Assembly (NCBI GenBank): GCA_025937115.1
Contig: JAICSB010000205.1
Coordinates: forward strand, 1 to 6,134
DNA from: Pseudonocardiaceae bacterium
Lineage (GTDB): Bacteria; Actinomycetota; Actinomycetes; Mycobacteriales; Pseudonocardiaceae
Length of the DNA stretch: 6,134 bases
Direction: 5' to 3'
The notes under the pieces were generated by a model. It was not told where the DNA came from and did no database searches. It worked only from the letters and a program-made list of their open reading frames with translations. Shown here in pieces: positions 5,165-6,134 of this stretch. The translations under genes were made by a program, and so were the position numbers. Numbering within the stretch: position 1 is the stretch's first letter; each line of letters starts with the position of its first letter.

Positions 5165-6132
5165 GCCTTCAACGGCTCCCACCAGTCCCGGTGCTCGGCA
5201 TACCAGCGCACCGTCTCGGTCAGCCCCTGGGCGAAGTCGACCTCAGGGGTGTAGCCGAGCTGGGTGCGGATCTTCGTCCAGTCCACCGAGTATCGACGGT
5301 CATGGGCCTTGCGATCGGCCACCGGCGCAACCTGCGACCAGTCCGCGCCCAGAGCATCCAGCAGCAGGCCGGTGAGCTCGGTGTTGGTCAGCTCGGTGCC
5401 CCCGCCGATGTTGTAGATCTCGCCAGCCCGACCGCGCTCGAGCACCAGCACGATGCCACGGCAGTGGTCATCGACGTGCAGCCAGTCCCGCACGTTGAGT
5501 CCATCGCCGTATAGCGGCACCGGGCGCCCGTCAAGCAGGTTGGTGACGAACAGCGGGATAACCTTCTCCGGGTATTGGTAGGGCCCGTAGTTGTTTGAGC
5601 AGCGGGTGATCCGCACGTCCATGCCGTGGGTGCGGGCATAGGCCCGGGCGAGCAGATCGCCACTGGCCTTGGACGCCGAATAGGGCGAATTCGGTTCCAG
5701 CGGGTGGTTCTCGGACCACGAGCCCGACTCGATGGACCCGTAGACCTCGTCGGTGGAAACCTGCACAAACCGCGACACACCCGCCTCCAGCGCAGCCTGC
5801 AGCAGAATCTGCGTGCCCACCACATTGGTCACCACGAACGGGTCAGCACCCAGGATCGAGCGGTCCACATGTGACTCCGCGGCGAAGTGCACGACCACAT
5901 CGATGCCGACCATCAGATCGGCGACCAGCGGGGAATCGGTAATGTCGCCCTTGACGAAGTGCAGCGCCGGCTCGGTCGCGACCGGCGCTAGGTTCGCCTC
6001 ATTACCGGCGTAGGTCAGCTTGTCCAGCACCACCACCTCAGCGCCGGCCAATGTCAGTTCAGCACCCTGAAGCACCCGACGCACGAACGTGGACCCGATG
6101 AACCCGGCACCGCCGGTGACCAGTAACCGCAT
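5161..6132 (-). CDS. rmlB: dTDP-glucose 4,6-dehydratase
   Basis: RmlB (RfbB) converts dTDP-D-glucose to dTDP-4-keto-6-deoxy-D-glucose using tightly bound NAD+, the second step of dTDP-L-rhamnose synthesis in the cytoplasm. The 323-residue protein has the NAD-binding T6-GGAGFIG-13, D37 at the end of strand two followed by KLTYAGN, GDITD (62-66), and HFAAESHVDRS (82-92). The catalytic segment is S126-T-D128-E129-VYG, with the Y151-x3-K155 pair (YSASK). CSNNYGPYQYPEKVIP (178-193) and LYGDGLNVRDWLHVDDH (207-223) are near-invariant RmlB blocks. All catalytic residues are present. The start is the family's standard MRLLVTGGAGFIG, only two bases from the window edge, so its ribosome-binding site and promoter lie outside. 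The C-terminus (DWWEPLKA) is complete. It is the upstream partner of rmlD. Further rml genes may lie beyond the right edge. Confidence 0.95.
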   Translation of the reverse strand: MRLLVTGGAGFIGSTFVRRVLQGAELTLAGAEVVVLDKLTYAGNEANLAPVATEPALHFVKGDITDSPLVADLMVGIDVVVHFAAESHVDRSILGADPFVVTNVVGTQILLQAALEAGVSRFVQVSTDEVYGSIESGSWSENHPLEPNSPYSASKASGDLLARAYARTHGMDVRITRCSNNYGPYQYPEKVIPLFVTNLLDGRPVPLYGDGLNVRDWLHVDDHCRGIVLVLERGRAGEIYNIGGGTELTNTELTGLLLDALGADWSQVAPVADRKAHDRRYSVDWTKIRTQLGYTPEVDFAQGLTETVRWYAEHRDWWEPLKA

Positions 6133-6134
6133 CC

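Noticed and set aside
1..6134. CRISPR array, tRNA/rRNA, insertion sequence, phage or defence system
   Set aside because: No regularly spaced repeats, tRNA-like folds, transposase motifs or phage/defence domains were seen on either strand; every long gene is accounted for by glycan metabolism or regulation.

Overview
The window is high-GC DNA that reads as a mycobacterial or closely related mycolic-acid actinobacterial chromosome. The evidence is the strong G/C bias at third codon positions, dTDP-rhamnose genes, a secreted DUF4185/GH183 protein of the kind that acts on mycobacterial D-arabinan, and promoter-like elements that resemble mycobacterial SigA and SigF sites. The genus is an inference; nothing here fixes the species.

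Layout, left to right. (1) A GT4-type glycosyltransferase on + enters from the left edge (its true start lies outside) and ends at 1170. (2) A small RsbW-type ATP-binding anti-sigma/serine-kinase gene on - (1586 to 1092) overlaps the tail of that gene by 79 bp. (3) An 87-bp divergent region (1587-1673) holds a SigF-like promoter facing left and a SigA-like promoter facing right. The latter places the transcript start almost at the next gene's ATG. (4) A second, complete GT4 glycosyltransferase on + (1674-2804) ends in a strong hairpin. (5) A 241-bp gap (2805-3045) holds that hairpin's downstream half, a possible -10 box, several small stem-loops and a strong ribosome-binding site. (6) A secreted GH183-like putative endo-D-arabinofuranase lies on + (3046-4170). 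(7) A 109-bp convergent gap has a perfect 12-bp inverted repeat and an 18-bp palindrome across the rmlD stop. (8) rmlD and rmlB lie on - (5164-4280 and 6132-5161), joined by a 4-base ATGA overlap.

Common theme: envelope glycan. RmlB and RmlD make two of the late steps to dTDP-L-rhamnose, the donor for the rhamnose linker of arabinogalactan and for rhamnosylated surface glycans. The two GT4 enzymes probably build a glycan from nucleotide sugars. The GH183-like enzyme is exported and could trim arabinan. The anti-sigma-like gene may tie the region to stress or stationary-phase control. rmlA and rmlC are not in the window. I found no CRISPR array, tRNA, rRNA, insertion sequence or prophage gene, and no clear new defence-type system. 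The most unusual signals are in the three short intergenic regions.
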